Origin: Cognataquiflexum nitidum
Lineage (GTDB): Bacteria; Bacteroidota; Bacteroidia; Cytophagales; Cyclobacteriaceae
DNA length: 64,000 nt
Assembly: GCF_022538055.1 (NCBI RefSeq)
Contig: NZ_JAKZAM010000005.1
Span: forward strand, 62,001 to 126,000
Reading direction: 5' to 3'
Shown: one piece after another, positions 17,258 through 25,232 of the stretch
How the letters are laid out: every line of letters starts with the position of its first letter
Position numbering within the stretch: the stretch's first letter is position 1
Made by a program: the position numbers and the translations under genes
The notes under the pieces: generated by a model
Databases searched by the model: none
What the model saw: only the letters and a program-made list of their open reading frames with translations
What the model was told of the DNA's origin: nothing

Positions 17258-17920
17258 ATGAAATATACCCACCAAGAAATCCTTGATAAAATGGCTGAAA
17301 CGGGAATGATTCCTGTATTTAACCACAAAGATATTTCTGTCGCCAAGTCAGTGATAGATGCATCCTATAATGCCGGGATCAGGGTTTTTGAATTTACTAA
17401 CAGGGAATCCAATGCTTTTGAGGTATTTAAAGAGTTGAAGATTTATTCTGAAAAATATCCTGATTTGCTTTTGGGAATAGGGACTGTTTTTTCGGCAAAA
17501 GACGCTTCACGCTTTCATTATGTCGGGACAGATTTTGTGGTTTCTCCTGCTTTGATTCCTGAAGTTGCCAATTACTGCACGATGAAAGGCCTTTTTTGGG
17601 TTCCCGGATGTGCCACAATCACGGAAGTGTTTCAGGCAAAGTCCATGGGCGCGCTTTTGGTCAAAGCATTTCCCGGAAATTTATTGGGTTCAGGATTTAT
17701 AAAAAGTGTATTGTCAGTCATGCCGGATATCAAAATGATGCCCACCGGTGGCGTGGAACCTACCTTGGATAATCTTTCAGAATGGTTTAAAGCCGGAGTG
17801 CATTGTGTAGGGATGGGTTCGCAGTTGTTTGATAAAAATGCCATTGAAAAGGGAGAATTTGAGGCTTTGGAAAAAAATATCAAGAATGCATTGGCAACAA
17901 TCCAAAAAATTAGGAAATGA
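17258..17920 (+). CDS. kdgA: 2-dehydro-3-deoxyphosphogluconate aldolase
   Basis: Cleaves KDPG to pyruvate and glyceraldehyde 3-phosphate. It is a 220-residue class I aldolase of the KDPG/KHG family. GIGTVFSAKDA is near residue 73, VVSPALIPEV follows, and the Schiff-base lysine is in LLVKAFPGN (about residue 133). The phosphate-binding PTGGVEP comes next. The stop overlaps the dctP start by four bases (ATGA), so the aldolase and the TRAP substrate-binding protein are translationally coupled. The link suggests the transporter imports a uronate or aldonate that enters at this pathway. Confidence 0.92.
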   Translation: MKYTHQEILDKMAETGMIPVFNHKDISVAKSVIDASYNAGIRVFEFTNRESNAFEVFKELKIYSEKYPDLLLGIGTVFSAKDASRFHYVGTDFVVSPALIPEVANYCTMKGLFWVPGCATITEVFQAKSMGALLVKAFPGNLLGSGFIKSVLSVMPDIKMMPTGGVEPTLDNLSEWFKAGVHCVGMGSQLFDKNAIEKGEFEALEKNIKNALATIQKIRK

Positions 17921-18969
17921 AATCCCATTATTACCCTAAAGCCATGACTGATTTAAATTCAAAACAGAAAAATAGGAATCGTTTGTCTTTTTTTTCAGGG
18001 CCAACTTTTTTGATCTTGTTTTCACTGATTTTATTTTCTACCTGCAAAGGTCCGGGAGGGGTGAGGGTCATCAAATTGGGTCATGGGCTTGGGGTAACGC
18101 ATCCCGTCCATAAGGCTATGGTGTTTATGGCCGATAAAGTTGCCGAGAAATCAAATGGACAGATGCAGATCCGGATTTATCCAAACCAACAATTGGGTAC
18201 TGAAAGGGAGTTGGTGGAATTGCTTCAGATTGGAAGTTTGGGAATGACAAAAGTATCCTCAGCAACGATGGAAAGTTTTGCTCCTAGGATGCAGGTTTTG
18301 TCTATGCCGTATTTGTTCAGAGACGATGCCCACAGGGATAAGGTATTGAAGGGAGATATCGGTAAGCAACTGCTGCTCGACGGGGAAGATTTTTGGTTGA
18401 GGGGTTTGTGTTATTATGATGCAGGCAAAAGGAGTTTTTACACCAAAACCAAGCCTATAGAAAATCCATCTGACCTGAAAGGATTGAAAATCAGGGTGAT
18501 GGAAAGCAATACTGCTATCAATATGGTGAAGAGTTTGGGAGGTTCTCCGACTCCGGTTTCTTACGGCGAGCTTTACACTGCATTGCAGCAAGGGATCGTG
18601 GACGGTGCCGAGAATAATCCGCCAAGCCTTTATACTTCCAAGCATTATGAAGTCTGTAAGTTCTATTCGATCAATGAACACACTGCCGTGCCTGATGTGC
18701 TGATTGTCAGTACCAAGGTCTGGAAACTGCTCGATGATCAGGAGAAAAAATGGCTTCAGGAAGCCGCTGACGAGTCTGTGGTGTATCAGTATAAACTGTG
18801 GGCAGAGTCCGTCGAGGAATCTTACAGAGAGTTGAAAAAAGCCGGAGTTACCATTTTATATCCTGAAGTGACAGGCTTTAGAGAGGCGACAGAAGTGATG
18901 TACCGAGATTTCAAATCTACCCAACCTGATTTATTTGAAATTGTGGACAAAATCAGAAAGACTGAGTAA
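17917..18969 (+). CDS. dctP: TRAP transporter substrate-binding lipoprotein DctP
   Basis: Solute-binding component of a tripartite ATP-independent periplasmic transporter. The 350-residue protein has a long N-region, a hydrophobic segment and a lipobox ending LFSTC (about residues 40-44), so it is probably a lipoprotein. The mature DctP domain shows HPVHKAMVFMADKV, YPNQQLGTERELVELLQ and LKGLKIRVMES, the last with the arginine that binds substrate carboxylate in this family. The start overlaps kdgA; an in-frame ATG at 17944 is an alternative. Genetic coupling to kdgK-kdgA points to a sugar acid such as galacturonate, but the ligand is inferred. Confidence 0.9.
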   Translation: MKSHYYPKAMTDLNSKQKNRNRLSFFSGPTFLILFSLILFSTCKGPGGVRVIKLGHGLGVTHPVHKAMVFMADKVAEKSNGQMQIRIYPNQQLGTERELVELLQIGSLGMTKVSSATMESFAPRMQVLSMPYLFRDDAHRDKVLKGDIGKQLLLDGEDFWLRGLCYYDAGKRSFYTKTKPIENPSDLKGLKIRVMESNTAINMVKSLGGSPTPVSYGELYTALQQGIVDGAENNPPSLYTSKHYEVCKFYSINEHTAVPDVLIVSTKVWKLLDDQEKKWLQEAADESVVYQYKLWAESVEESYRELKKAGVTILYPEVTGFREATEVMYRDFKSTQPDLFEIVDKIRKTE

Positions 18970-19059
18970 AGAATTCTATTGGCGAGTATAAGTATATTTA
19001 TTTCAAGCCATTAAAATTCTTTTGAAAAACTATTTATTCAACCCAAAATAAGTTATCCA

Positions 19060-19545
19060 ATGCTTAATCCTACTTTTAAAATAAAACTTGACAAAGTGGT
19101 TTCGGGCCTTTTGGTCATTTTGATGGCTTTGATGGTTTTCAATGTGACTTGGCAGGTTTTGTCGAGATATGTCGTCCAAAACCCCAGCTCATTTACAGAT
19201 GAACTGTCAAGGTATATGCTCATTTGGTTGGGGATGTTGGGAGCTGCCTATGTCGCAGGACAAAACCAGCACATTGCAATTGACCTGCTTCCGAACCGCC
19301 TTATTGGCAAATCCAAAATGAAATTGATGGTTCTAATCAATGTCATCGTCCTGTTTTTTGCTTTTTCTGTGATGGTAATAGGAGGGATCAATCTGGTTTA
19401 TATCACATTTATCCTTGGTCAAAAGTCGGCTACGATGCAGATTCCACTTGCCTATATTTATACCATTTTACCGATTAGCGGACTGTTGGTTATCTATTAC
19501 CAGATTTTTCAGATTTCCAATCATTACAGACTTTATAACTCCTGA
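19060..19545 (+). CDS. dctQ: TRAP transporter small permease DctQ
   Basis: A 161-residue membrane protein with four predicted helices, the small subunit of the TRAP permease. The DctQ signature TDELSRYMLIWLGMLGAAY (about residues 47-65) is clear. It starts 90 bp after dctP and ends three bases before dctM. In most TRAP systems this subunit pairs with DctM and interacts with the loaded DctP. Confidence 0.9.
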   Translation: MLNPTFKIKLDKVVSGLLVILMALMVFNVTWQVLSRYVVQNPSSFTDELSRYMLIWLGMLGAAYVAGQNQHIAIDLLPNRLIGKSKMKLMVLINVIVLFFAFSVMVIGGINLVYITFILGQKSATMQIPLAYIYTILPISGLLVIYYQIFQISNHYRLYNS

Positions 19546-19548
19546 TCC

Positions 19549-20847
19549 ATGGAATACATCAGCATCATCATATTGGTTCTTTCCTTTATTACTTTATTGG
19601 CAATAGGAGTGCCTGTGGCCTGGAGTCTTGGAATCGCAAGTTTTATTACCCTATTGGTTTCAGTTGCTGCCGGCCCTTCTGCCACGACTATTGCACAGCG
19701 GATGGCAACAGGATTGGATAGTTTTGCCTTGCTGGCAATTCCCTTTTTTGTTTTGGCCGGAGAAATTATGAACAAAGGAGGAATTGCCAACCGCTTGATA
19801 GAATTGGCAAAATCTCTTGCAGGAAGACTTCCCGGGAGTTTATTATATGTGAATGTGATCGCAGCGATGCTTTTTGGCGCTATTGCCGGTTCGGCTGCTG
19901 CTGCGGCTTCCGCATTGGGAAGTATCCTTGGCAAAAGGATGGAAACAGAAGGCTACCCCAAGGAACTTGGTGCAGCTGTCAATATCACTTCCTCCACCAC
20001 AGGACTCATAATTCCACCTTCTAATATCCTAATTGTATATTCACTCGCCTCTGGTGGTGTTTCTATTGCAGCATTGTTTGTAGCAGGTTATTTGCCCGGA
20101 ATTTTTGTTGGATTTATACTTATGGTCACTGCTGCGATTTTTATCAGAAAAGAAAAATTACCTTCCGGTGAAGGAGTTTCTTTAAAGGAATTTGGAAGGA
20201 CTTTCTTCCGTGCATTTCCCTCACTGATGCTTTTGTTTATTGTTATAGGTGGAATTGTTGGTGGAATATTCACGGCAACTGAAGCCTCAGCTATTGCTGT
20301 GATTTATACTTTGGGATTGTCGCTTTATTACAAAGAGTTAAAATTCAAGGAATTGCCATCCATTCTATTGAAATCCTCAGAGACGACAGCCATAGTATTG
20401 CTTCTTATTGCAACATCGATGAGCATGTCTTGGGTGATGTCAAGTGAAGATATCCCACAGGCGATTACGGATTCCTTGTTGTCTGTCAGCGACAATATTT
20501 TCGTCATTCTTATTCTGATCAATGTCATATTACTATTTGTTGGAATATTTATGGACATGACCCCTGCGGTTCTAATTTTTACACCTATTTTCCTTTCTAT
20601 AGTTACAGAACTAGGTGTCGATCCTGTCCATTTCGGGATAATTATGATCATGAACTTGTGTATAGGCCTTTGCACCCCTCCTGTAGGTTCGGTTCTTTTT
20701 ATAGGTGTTCAAGTGGCCGGTACTACCCTTGAAAAAGTGATAGGCACCCTAATCCCTTTTTTCATAGCCATGATTTTGGGCTTGATTGTCATTACCTTAT
20801 GGCCGGGTTTGACACTTTGGTTGCCTAGGCTGTTTGGATTAATGTAA
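19549..20847 (+). CDS. dctM: TRAP transporter large permease DctM
   Basis: A 432-residue, about 12-helix, sodium-dependent transport subunit. Family motifs include AIPFFVLAGEIMNKGGIANRL (about residues 63-83), GAIAGSAAAAASALGS, IPPSNILIVYSLASGGVS and GLCTPPVGSVLFIGVQVAG (near 380). It closes the kdgK-kdgA-dctPQM unit. Sialic acid, C4-dicarboxylate and uronate systems share the fold, so the specificity rests on neighbours. Confidence 0.92.
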   Translation: MEYISIIILVLSFITLLAIGVPVAWSLGIASFITLLVSVAAGPSATTIAQRMATGLDSFALLAIPFFVLAGEIMNKGGIANRLIELAKSLAGRLPGSLLYVNVIAAMLFGAIAGSAAAAASALGSILGKRMETEGYPKELGAAVNITSSTTGLIIPPSNILIVYSLASGGVSIAALFVAGYLPGIFVGFILMVTAAIFIRKEKLPSGEGVSLKEFGRTFFRAFPSLMLLFIVIGGIVGGIFTATEASAIAVIYTLGLSLYYKELKFKELPSILLKSSETTAIVLLLIATSMSMSWVMSSEDIPQAITDSLLSVSDNIFVILILINVILLFVGIFMDMTPAVLIFTPIFLSIVTELGVDPVHFGIIMIMNLCIGLCTPPVGSVLFIGVQVAGTTLEKVIGTLIPFFIAMILGLIVITLWPGLTLWLPRLFGLM

Positions 20848-21012
20848 ATATGATTATCCGCTACTTTTCCACTAGCTCAAAATCAAAGATTAAAACTGTG
20901 GATAATAAGAACATAGCCGACGGTCCACAGCTTTAGCCACGGAACGGGATTTTCAATCCGAGTTTTAAATGGTTTGTTGCAATGAAGCGTTTGAAAATAA
21001 AAAACAATGTGC

Positions 21013-21158
21013 GTTTCCGCTTTATAGCAGGCAGCCAAACAAATTATGGTTGGGGTACGATTAGAGGTTCCATGGACTGTGGATCGTCGTCTATGGGCAG
21101 TTATCCCCATCCGATAAAGTCCTTTCAAGCCCAACATGTAACATTGGGTATACTCATA
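21013..21158. repeat. Dispersed intergenic repeat family B, copy 2
   Basis: Counterpart of 4585-4737. It contains GCCAAACAAATTATGG, TCGTCGTCTATGG and CCCAACATGTAACATTGGG, the last able to form a small hairpin. The rest of the gap 20848-21012 has low-complexity words such as GGTCCACAGC, typical of decayed intergenic DNA, and no gene. Confidence 0.5.
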
Positions 21159-21188
21159 AATGCAAAAAGTGAATAGAATAGAAGGAGC

Positions 21189-21217
21189 AAAAAAAGGAGG
21201 TTTTCGCCTCCTTTTTT
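21189..21217. terminator. Bidirectional terminator downstream of pfkA and dctM
   Basis: Stem AAAAAAGGAGG/CCTCCTTTTTT with loop TTTTCG. It has runs of A and T on both sides and lies 13 bp beyond the pfkA stop on the minus strand, so it ends the mgsA-pfkA transcript and can also stop read-through from dctM. Confidence 0.85.
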
Positions 21218-21229
21218 GGGTTAAGTTAA

Positions 21230-22216
21230 TTACGTTGATAAAATTTTTGCAATTCTAAAGTCATCCTCATCGACCTCTTTGTGTCCCACAATTGCTTTTG
21301 CAATAGGAGTAAAGACTACTTTGTTATTGATAATTCCGGCCATGACATCGTATTTTCCCTGCATCAGTCCTTCCACAGCAAAGACACCTAGCTTACTAGC
21401 CAAAACCCTGTCCAAGGAACTTGGAGCTCCACCTCTCTGTAAGTGCCCAAGAATAGTCACTTTGATGTCATAATAGGGGAGTTCCTTTTTGATTTTTTCA
21501 GCGATTTCTACTGCACCTCCACTTTTACCACCTTCAGCTACAATGACGATGTTGGAAGACTTCATGGCTTTGGTTCTGGCTTTTAGTCTTTCTACCAACC
21601 TTTCGATCGGCATTTTCTTTTCAGGAATCAAAGTAGCGGCGGCGGCACTACCAATACCGGCATTGATTGCGATAAAACCTGCATCCCTACCCATCACTTC
21701 GACAAAGAAAAGTCGGTCATGAGAAGTGGCTGTATCCCTTATTTTGTCGATAGCTTCAATCGCAGTATTGCAAGCCGTATCAAACCCGATCGTCAGGTCG
21801 GTTCCTGCAAGGTCATTGTCAATCGTTCCAGGTAAGCCGATGGAAGGGATTCCATACTCATTGTAAAATAAATGCGCACCCGTCAAAGAACCGTCTCCAC
21901 CAATAATGACCAATGCATCAATTCCGTGCTTTACAAGGTTATTGTAGGCTTTCTTTCTTCCTTCCGGTGTTCTGAATTCGCTGCTTCTGGCAGATTTTAG
22001 GAATGTCCCACCTCTTTCAAGTACATGGGCAATATTCTTAGACTCCAGTTTTTTGATGTCATCTTGGATCATTCCTTCATACCCCCTGTAGATGCCATAC
22101 ATTTCTATATTGTAGTAAAACCCCGCCCTGACTACTGCTCTGATAGCTGCATTCATTCCTGGGGCATCTCCTCCTGATGTGAGTACGCCTATTCTTTTGA
22201 TTGTTTTTGGTTCCAT
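21230..22216 (-). CDS. pfkA: ATP-dependent 6-phosphofructokinase
   Basis: Phosphorylates fructose 6-phosphate in glycolysis. The 328-residue protein matches bacterial PfkA in length and motifs: GVLTSGGDAPGMNAAIRAVV at the start, GGDGSLTGA near residue 103, where the Gly typical of ATP-dependent forms is present, and the catalytic TIDNDL with FDTACNTAI downstream. The stop of mgsA and the start of pfkA share one base (TAATG), so mgsA and pfkA form a coupled pair. They consume hexose phosphate above and triose phosphate below the same stretch of glycolysis. Confidence 0.96.
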   Translation of the reverse strand: MEPKTIKRIGVLTSGGDAPGMNAAIRAVVRAGFYYNIEMYGIYRGYEGMIQDDIKKLESKNIAHVLERGGTFLKSARSSEFRTPEGRKKAYNNLVKHGIDALVIIGGDGSLTGAHLFYNEYGIPSIGLPGTIDNDLAGTDLTIGFDTACNTAIEAIDKIRDTATSHDRLFFVEVMGRDAGFIAINAGIGSAAAATLIPEKKMPIERLVERLKARTKAMKSSNIVIVAEGGKSGGAVEIAEKIKKELPYYDIKVTILGHLQRGGAPSSLDRVLASKLGVFAVEGLMQGKYDVMAGIINNKVVFTPIAKAIVGHKEVDEDDFRIAKILST

Positions 22217-22590
22217 TAAAATTTTGAAGTTAATTGTTTGAACATGAGGTCTGCGGCAGCAGGATTGGTAGCAAGAGGGATATTGTGCACGTCACATATT
22301 CGCATCAACATCTGTACATCCGGTTCATGGGGGTGTTTGTCTAAGGGATCTCTAAAAAAAATAACCATTGTAAGTTCCTTTTGGGCTGCTAGGGCTGCAA
22401 TTTGTGCATCTCCTCCTATTGGTCCTGAAAGTACTTTTTGAACTTTAATCCCTATTTTTTCTATGTGTGAACCTGTAGTACCGGTAGCCACCAACTCAAT
22501 GTTCGAGTTTTGTAATTGTTTTTTAAAACCACTAAGGAAATGGACCATATCGGCCTTCTTTCCATCATGGGCTATCAATGCTATTTTCAT
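22216..22590 (-). CDS. mgsA: Methylglyoxal synthase
   Basis: Converts dihydroxyacetone phosphate to methylglyoxal and phosphate, an overflow bypass of lower glycolysis. The 124-residue protein has the MgsA order IALIAHDGKKADM (start), TGTTGSHI for phosphate binding (about 38-45), the catalytic Asp in SGPIGGDAQI (about 59-68), and PLDKHPHEPDVQML with IPLATNPAAAD. It is directly coupled to pfkA. The upstream gap to mscL holds two repeat elements, which separate the divergent promoters. Confidence 0.94.
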   Translation of the reverse strand: MKIALIAHDGKKADMVHFLSGFKKQLQNSNIELVATGTTGSHIEKIGIKVQKVLSGPIGGDAQIAALAAQKELTMVIFFRDPLDKHPHEPDVQMLMRICDVHNIPLATNPAAADLMFKQLTSKF

Positions 22591-22675
22591 TGGATTGTGG
22601 TAAATAGGTTTTCGGGGTAAATTTATAAAAATTTATAGGTTAAGTCTTGCAGATAATTTTTTTTAATCTGATAAT

Positions 22676-22876
22676 CCGCATACTTGCCCTTATTTCTTTT
22701 AGACAAAACGGCCTTGACTTCGCTCGGTCACCGGATCTGGTGCTATTGTTGGGAGGGAGGTGGAGGGAAATGCGGCGTAGCCGCATTTCCCTCCACCTCC
22801 TCTAGAAATAAAATTTACGGACACCGAGCCGGTCGAGGTGAATTGAAACAAAATTTTGCTAGTGGCAGAATTGCGG
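22676..22876. mobile_element. MITE-like palindromic element, copy 1
   Basis: A 201-bp element with imperfect terminal inverted repeats (CCGCATACTTGCC and the reverse complement of GGCAGAATTGCGG). Subterminal arms contain GACTTCGCTCGG and CCGAGCCGGTCGAGG. The central hairpin has a 20-bp perfect stem, left arm GGAGGTGGAGGGAAATGCGG at 22756-22775, loop CGTAG, right arm 22781-22800. It is near-identical, in reverse orientation, to 42912-43108 and related to 32983-33123. No transposase, so it would be non-autonomous. Short open frames run through both strands of the palindrome but are not genes. Confidence 0.75.
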
Positions 22877-22892
22877 AAATACATATTTTTTA

Positions 22893-23063
22893 ATAAGTAT
22901 GTACGCAATGATGCCTGTAGATTTGATATCTATTTAAATTCTGTACTATGGACTTTAATTCACGCTTCATCGGTCTTCCGACTTCGTTCCGATAGCTCGG
23001 AATTCCGTCCCGATTGTATAAGAATATAGGGTTACTGGCAAATTAGCTGGTAACCATATTTTT
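22893..23063. repeat. Dispersed intergenic repeat family A, copy 2
   Basis: Closest relative of 3281-3436, in the same orientation, with an additional GATAGCTCGG insertion shared with copy 3 at 60511-60670. It lies 16 bp from the MITE-like element, so the mgsA-mscL gap has collected two repeat families. Confidence 0.8.
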
Positions 23064-23212
23064 TAATCTTCCCAATCCAAATTTTAATTTATTTTAAAGC
23101 TATTTTAAAGATTTCATTTCGTAGAATAACTTAATTAAAAGATAAATATCAATTGGTTTTGATTTTTTACTATTTTGTAACTTTATATTTTATAACCATA
23201 ACCATTTAATTT

Positions 23213-23617
23213 ATGAGCCTAATAAAAGAATTTAAGGAGTTTGCCGTGAAAGGCAATGTGGTCGATTTGGCTGTCGCTGTAATTATCGGCGGTGCTTTCG
23301 GGAAAATTGTTTCTTCATTTGTTAATGATGTGATTATGCCTCCTATTGGGGTATTGTTGGGAGGTGTTGATTTTAAGGATCTCAGCATCATTATCAAGGA
23401 AGCCGAAGGAGAATTGCCTGCTGTGGTGTTGAGCTACGGTAATTTTATCCAGAATGTGGTGGATTTTTTAATTATCGCATTTGTGATTTTTATGGCGATA
23501 AAAGGAATGAATTCATTTAAAAAGAAAGAAGTCGAAGCTCCGGCTCCTCCGCCACCTTCACCACCAAAATCTGAAGTTCTGCTTGAAGAAATCAGAGACC
23601 TTCTAAAGAATAAATAA
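23213..23617 (+). CDS. mscL: Large-conductance mechanosensitive channel
   Basis: Opens under membrane tension to release solutes during osmotic downshock. The 134-residue protein starts with the MscL amphipathic helix and pore helix ([20 protein letters not shown], about residues 6-25). A periplasmic loop and a second helix at about 75-100 follow, then a cytoplasmic end with the proline run APPPPSPP and the C-terminal bundle helix ([10 protein letters not shown]). Length and motifs are typical. It is a single-gene unit, followed immediately by a strong bidirectional terminator. Confidence 0.96.
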   Translation: MSLIKEFKEFAVKGNVVDLAVAVIIGGAFGKIVSSFVNDVIMPPIGVLLGGVDFKDLSIIIKEAEGELPAVVLSYGNFIQNVVDFLIIAFVIFMAIKGMNSFKKKEVEAPAPPPPSPPKSEVLLEEIRDLLKNK

Positions 23618-23620
23618 TAA

Positions 23621-23648
23621 AAAAAAGCAGCTTTAAAGCTGCTTTTTT
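23621..23648. terminator. Bidirectional terminator between mscL and the Spy-like gene
   Basis: Perfect 28-bp palindrome of AAAAAAGCAGCTTT and its reverse complement, four bases after the mscL stop and just beyond the convergent Spy-like gene. Confidence 0.9.
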
Positions 23649-23649
23649 T

Positions 23650-24102
23650 TTAATCTTTTGATCCACCTTCTCTGCCGCCTCGATGCCTTTGGTATACTTG
23701 ACGGGTAAATTCTCTATTGACCCCACCAAGTTTGATCGCCTGTTGGGGTGAAATGACCTTGGTTATCTCCTCCATAAAATTCTTTTCCCTGTCCAATAAC
23801 TGCTGTTGGATAGAAAACCGTTTTTGGATTATTTCTTTGGCCCTTGTTTCGGTCAATTCCTGCATCGATTCCTTATTGAGGTTTGATACTTTATCCATCA
23901 TTTTGGTCCGCTCTTCATTATATTGATTAAATAAGGGCCAAAACTTCTCTGCCTGTTCCGGCTTGAGGTCTAGTCTGTTTGTGATAAAAGCGACTCTTGC
24001 AGCCTCCAATTTTTCTTTGTCGTATTCTGTATTTGGTTTTTGGGCGAATGCCGAAATTCCAAAAAGCAAAAATACAGCATGTACTAATAATATTTTTTTC
24101 AT
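23650..24102 (-). CDS. Periplasmic Spy/CpxP/CnrX-like helical protein
   Basis: An exported all-helical protein of about 150 residues. I start it at ATG 24102 (MKKILLVHAVFLLFG), which gives a clean signal peptide ending ISAFAQ; an earlier in-frame ATG would overlap the upstream gene. The mature part has the LTxxQ-like motif LDLKPEQAEKFWPLFNQY and a second helical pair with QELTETRAKEII and ISPQQAIKLG, the pattern of the Spy/CpxP/CnrX superfamily. Its C-terminus is basic and Gly-rich. It ends a minus-strand trio of ECF sigma factor, small membrane protein and this protein, which suggests an envelope-stress or metal sensor. Confidence 0.75.
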   Translation of the reverse strand: MKKILLVHAVFLLFGISAFAQKPNTEYDKEKLEAARVAFITNRLDLKPEQAEKFWPLFNQYNEERTKMMDKVSNLNKESMQELTETRAKEIIQKRFSIQQQLLDREKNFMEEITKVISPQQAIKLGGVNREFTRQVYQRHRGGREGGSKD

Positions 24103-24116
24103 GAGTTTTTCTTGTT

Positions 24117-24491
24117 TTACCACCATTCTTCTATGTCGCTGCTTGGTTGAGTACTTTCTACCACACCCCATTCTTCTTCAATTATCTCATCCAATATCAA
24201 GTTGGGATTTTCTGAAAAGGAAAGAATGTCTTCTGCCTGCCAATATCCTGAGTTGATATATAGGTCAATTTCTTGCTCCAAATCTGCCTCAAGTGTTTTG
24301 CTGACCATTAATTCATTTTTAATTACAAAAAAGAATACCCCAATAGTAATAACTGCGGCGGCAGCAGTCATTCGGACCATTGAAAGGGTTCTAATTTTCT
24401 TTTGATTGTTTCTTTCTAAAACACGGTTCGGCAGTTTTTCGAAGTATCCTTCCGGTGTTTTGAAAACAATGCTTTTTGGGAAGTTTTCCAT
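24117..24491 (-). CDS. Small single-span membrane protein, possible anti-sigma factor
   Basis: A 124-residue protein with an N-terminal cytoplasmic segment of about 38 residues, one transmembrane helix at about 42-60 (TAAAAVITIGVFFFVI), and an acidic exported tail rich in Glu and Trp (ending DIEEWW). I recognise no named domain. Its place between an ECF sigma gene (37 bp upstream) and a Spy/CnrX-like gene (14 bp downstream) matches that of CnrY-type anti-sigma factors, which are also short one-helix proteins. The function is inferred from position. Confidence 0.65.
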   Translation of the reverse strand: MENFPKSIVFKTPEGYFEKLPNRVLERNNQKKIRTLSMVRMTAAAAVITIGVFFFVIKNELMVSKTLEADLEQEIDLYINSGYWQAEDILSFSENPNLILDEIIEEEWGVVESTQPSSDIEEWW

Positions 24492-24527
24492 AATTCGGTG
24501 TGTTAGACAGGCTTAAGGTACTTAGGT

Positions 24528-25124
24528 TTACTCGGTTTGGAGTTCATTTTCTAATTTTTTGACAGCATGATGATAACTGGCTTTCAATGCGCCTATAGAA
24601 GTTTCGGTAATCTGACTGATCTGTTCGTAGCTGAGGTCTTCATAATACCTCATGTTAAATACTAGGCGCTGTTTGTCTGGTAATTTCAGCAATGCTTTGT
24701 GAAGGCGCTTTTCAATTTCTTCCCCTGTAATCAACCCTGACCTGTCCAAATAGCCGGCCATAGTCTCCAAATGGTCTTCGATAGGGAAGAAAAACCTCTT
24801 TTTTTTCCTTTCTAGAAAATTGAGGCTTTCGTTGGTCGCTATCCTATACAACCATGTAAAAAGGGAAGAGTTACCCTGAAAATTTTCAATATTTTTAAAT
24901 GCCTTGATGAAGGTATTCTGGGTGACATCATCGGCATCTTCATGGATAATCAGCATTTTTCTAATGATGCCATACACCCTTTTTTGGTACATTTCTACCA
25001 GCAGCCTATACCCTCTTTCCTTCGATTCGGGATTACGGATCAATTCTAAAAGTTCCAGGTCACTGATTGATATCATTGGGCTGTTTGACATAACTGATTC
25101 CAAGAGGTTTAATTTTGGAGTCAT
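24528..25124 (-). CDS. ECF-type RNA polymerase sigma factor
   Basis: An extracytoplasmic-function sigma-70 protein of about 198 residues. Region 2 is seen as DADDVTQNTFIKAFKNIENF and SLFTWLYRIATNESLNFL, and region 4 as LPDKQRLVFNMRYYEDLSY with EISQITETSIGALKASYHHA (the recognition helix). I place the start at ATG 25124 (MTPKLNLLESV) or possibly 25091 (MSNSPM). A longer frame to 25226 would run through the terminator of the upstream stress-protein gene and carries no family sequence. It heads the sigma/membrane protein/Spy-like trio. Confidence 0.88.
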   Translation of the reverse strand: MTPKLNLLESVMSNSPMISISDLELLELIRNPESKERGYRLLVEMYQKRVYGIIRKMLIIHEDADDVTQNTFIKAFKNIENFQGNSSLFTWLYRIATNESLNFLERKKKRFFFPIEDHLETMAGYLDRSGLITGEEIEKRLHKALLKLPDKQRLVFNMRYYEDLSYEQISQITETSIGALKASYHHAVKKLENELQTE

Positions 25125-25163
25125 TATTTTTGAAGGCACATTAATATTACTGTATGTTACCTC

Positions 25164-25206
25164 AAAAAAAATCCGATCCTCGGGGCCAGCCTGAAGATCG
25201 GATTTT
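25164..25206 (-). terminator. Terminator of the universal stress protein gene
   Basis: On the minus strand, stem AAAATCCGATC/GATCGGATTTT (25168-25178 and 25196-25206) ends in a U run formed by the A tract 25164-25171. It lies 27 bp after the stress-protein stop and upstream of the sigma-factor start. Confidence 0.75.
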
Positions 25207-25232
25207 AAATCCAAACTTATTGTCAATAGAGG

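Noticed and set aside
22684-22908. Overlapping frames on both strands across the palindrome
   Set aside because: They are a by-product of the inverted repeat; the encoded peptides share the same Gly/Ala-Phe-Pro words on both strands and end at unrelated points in other copies.
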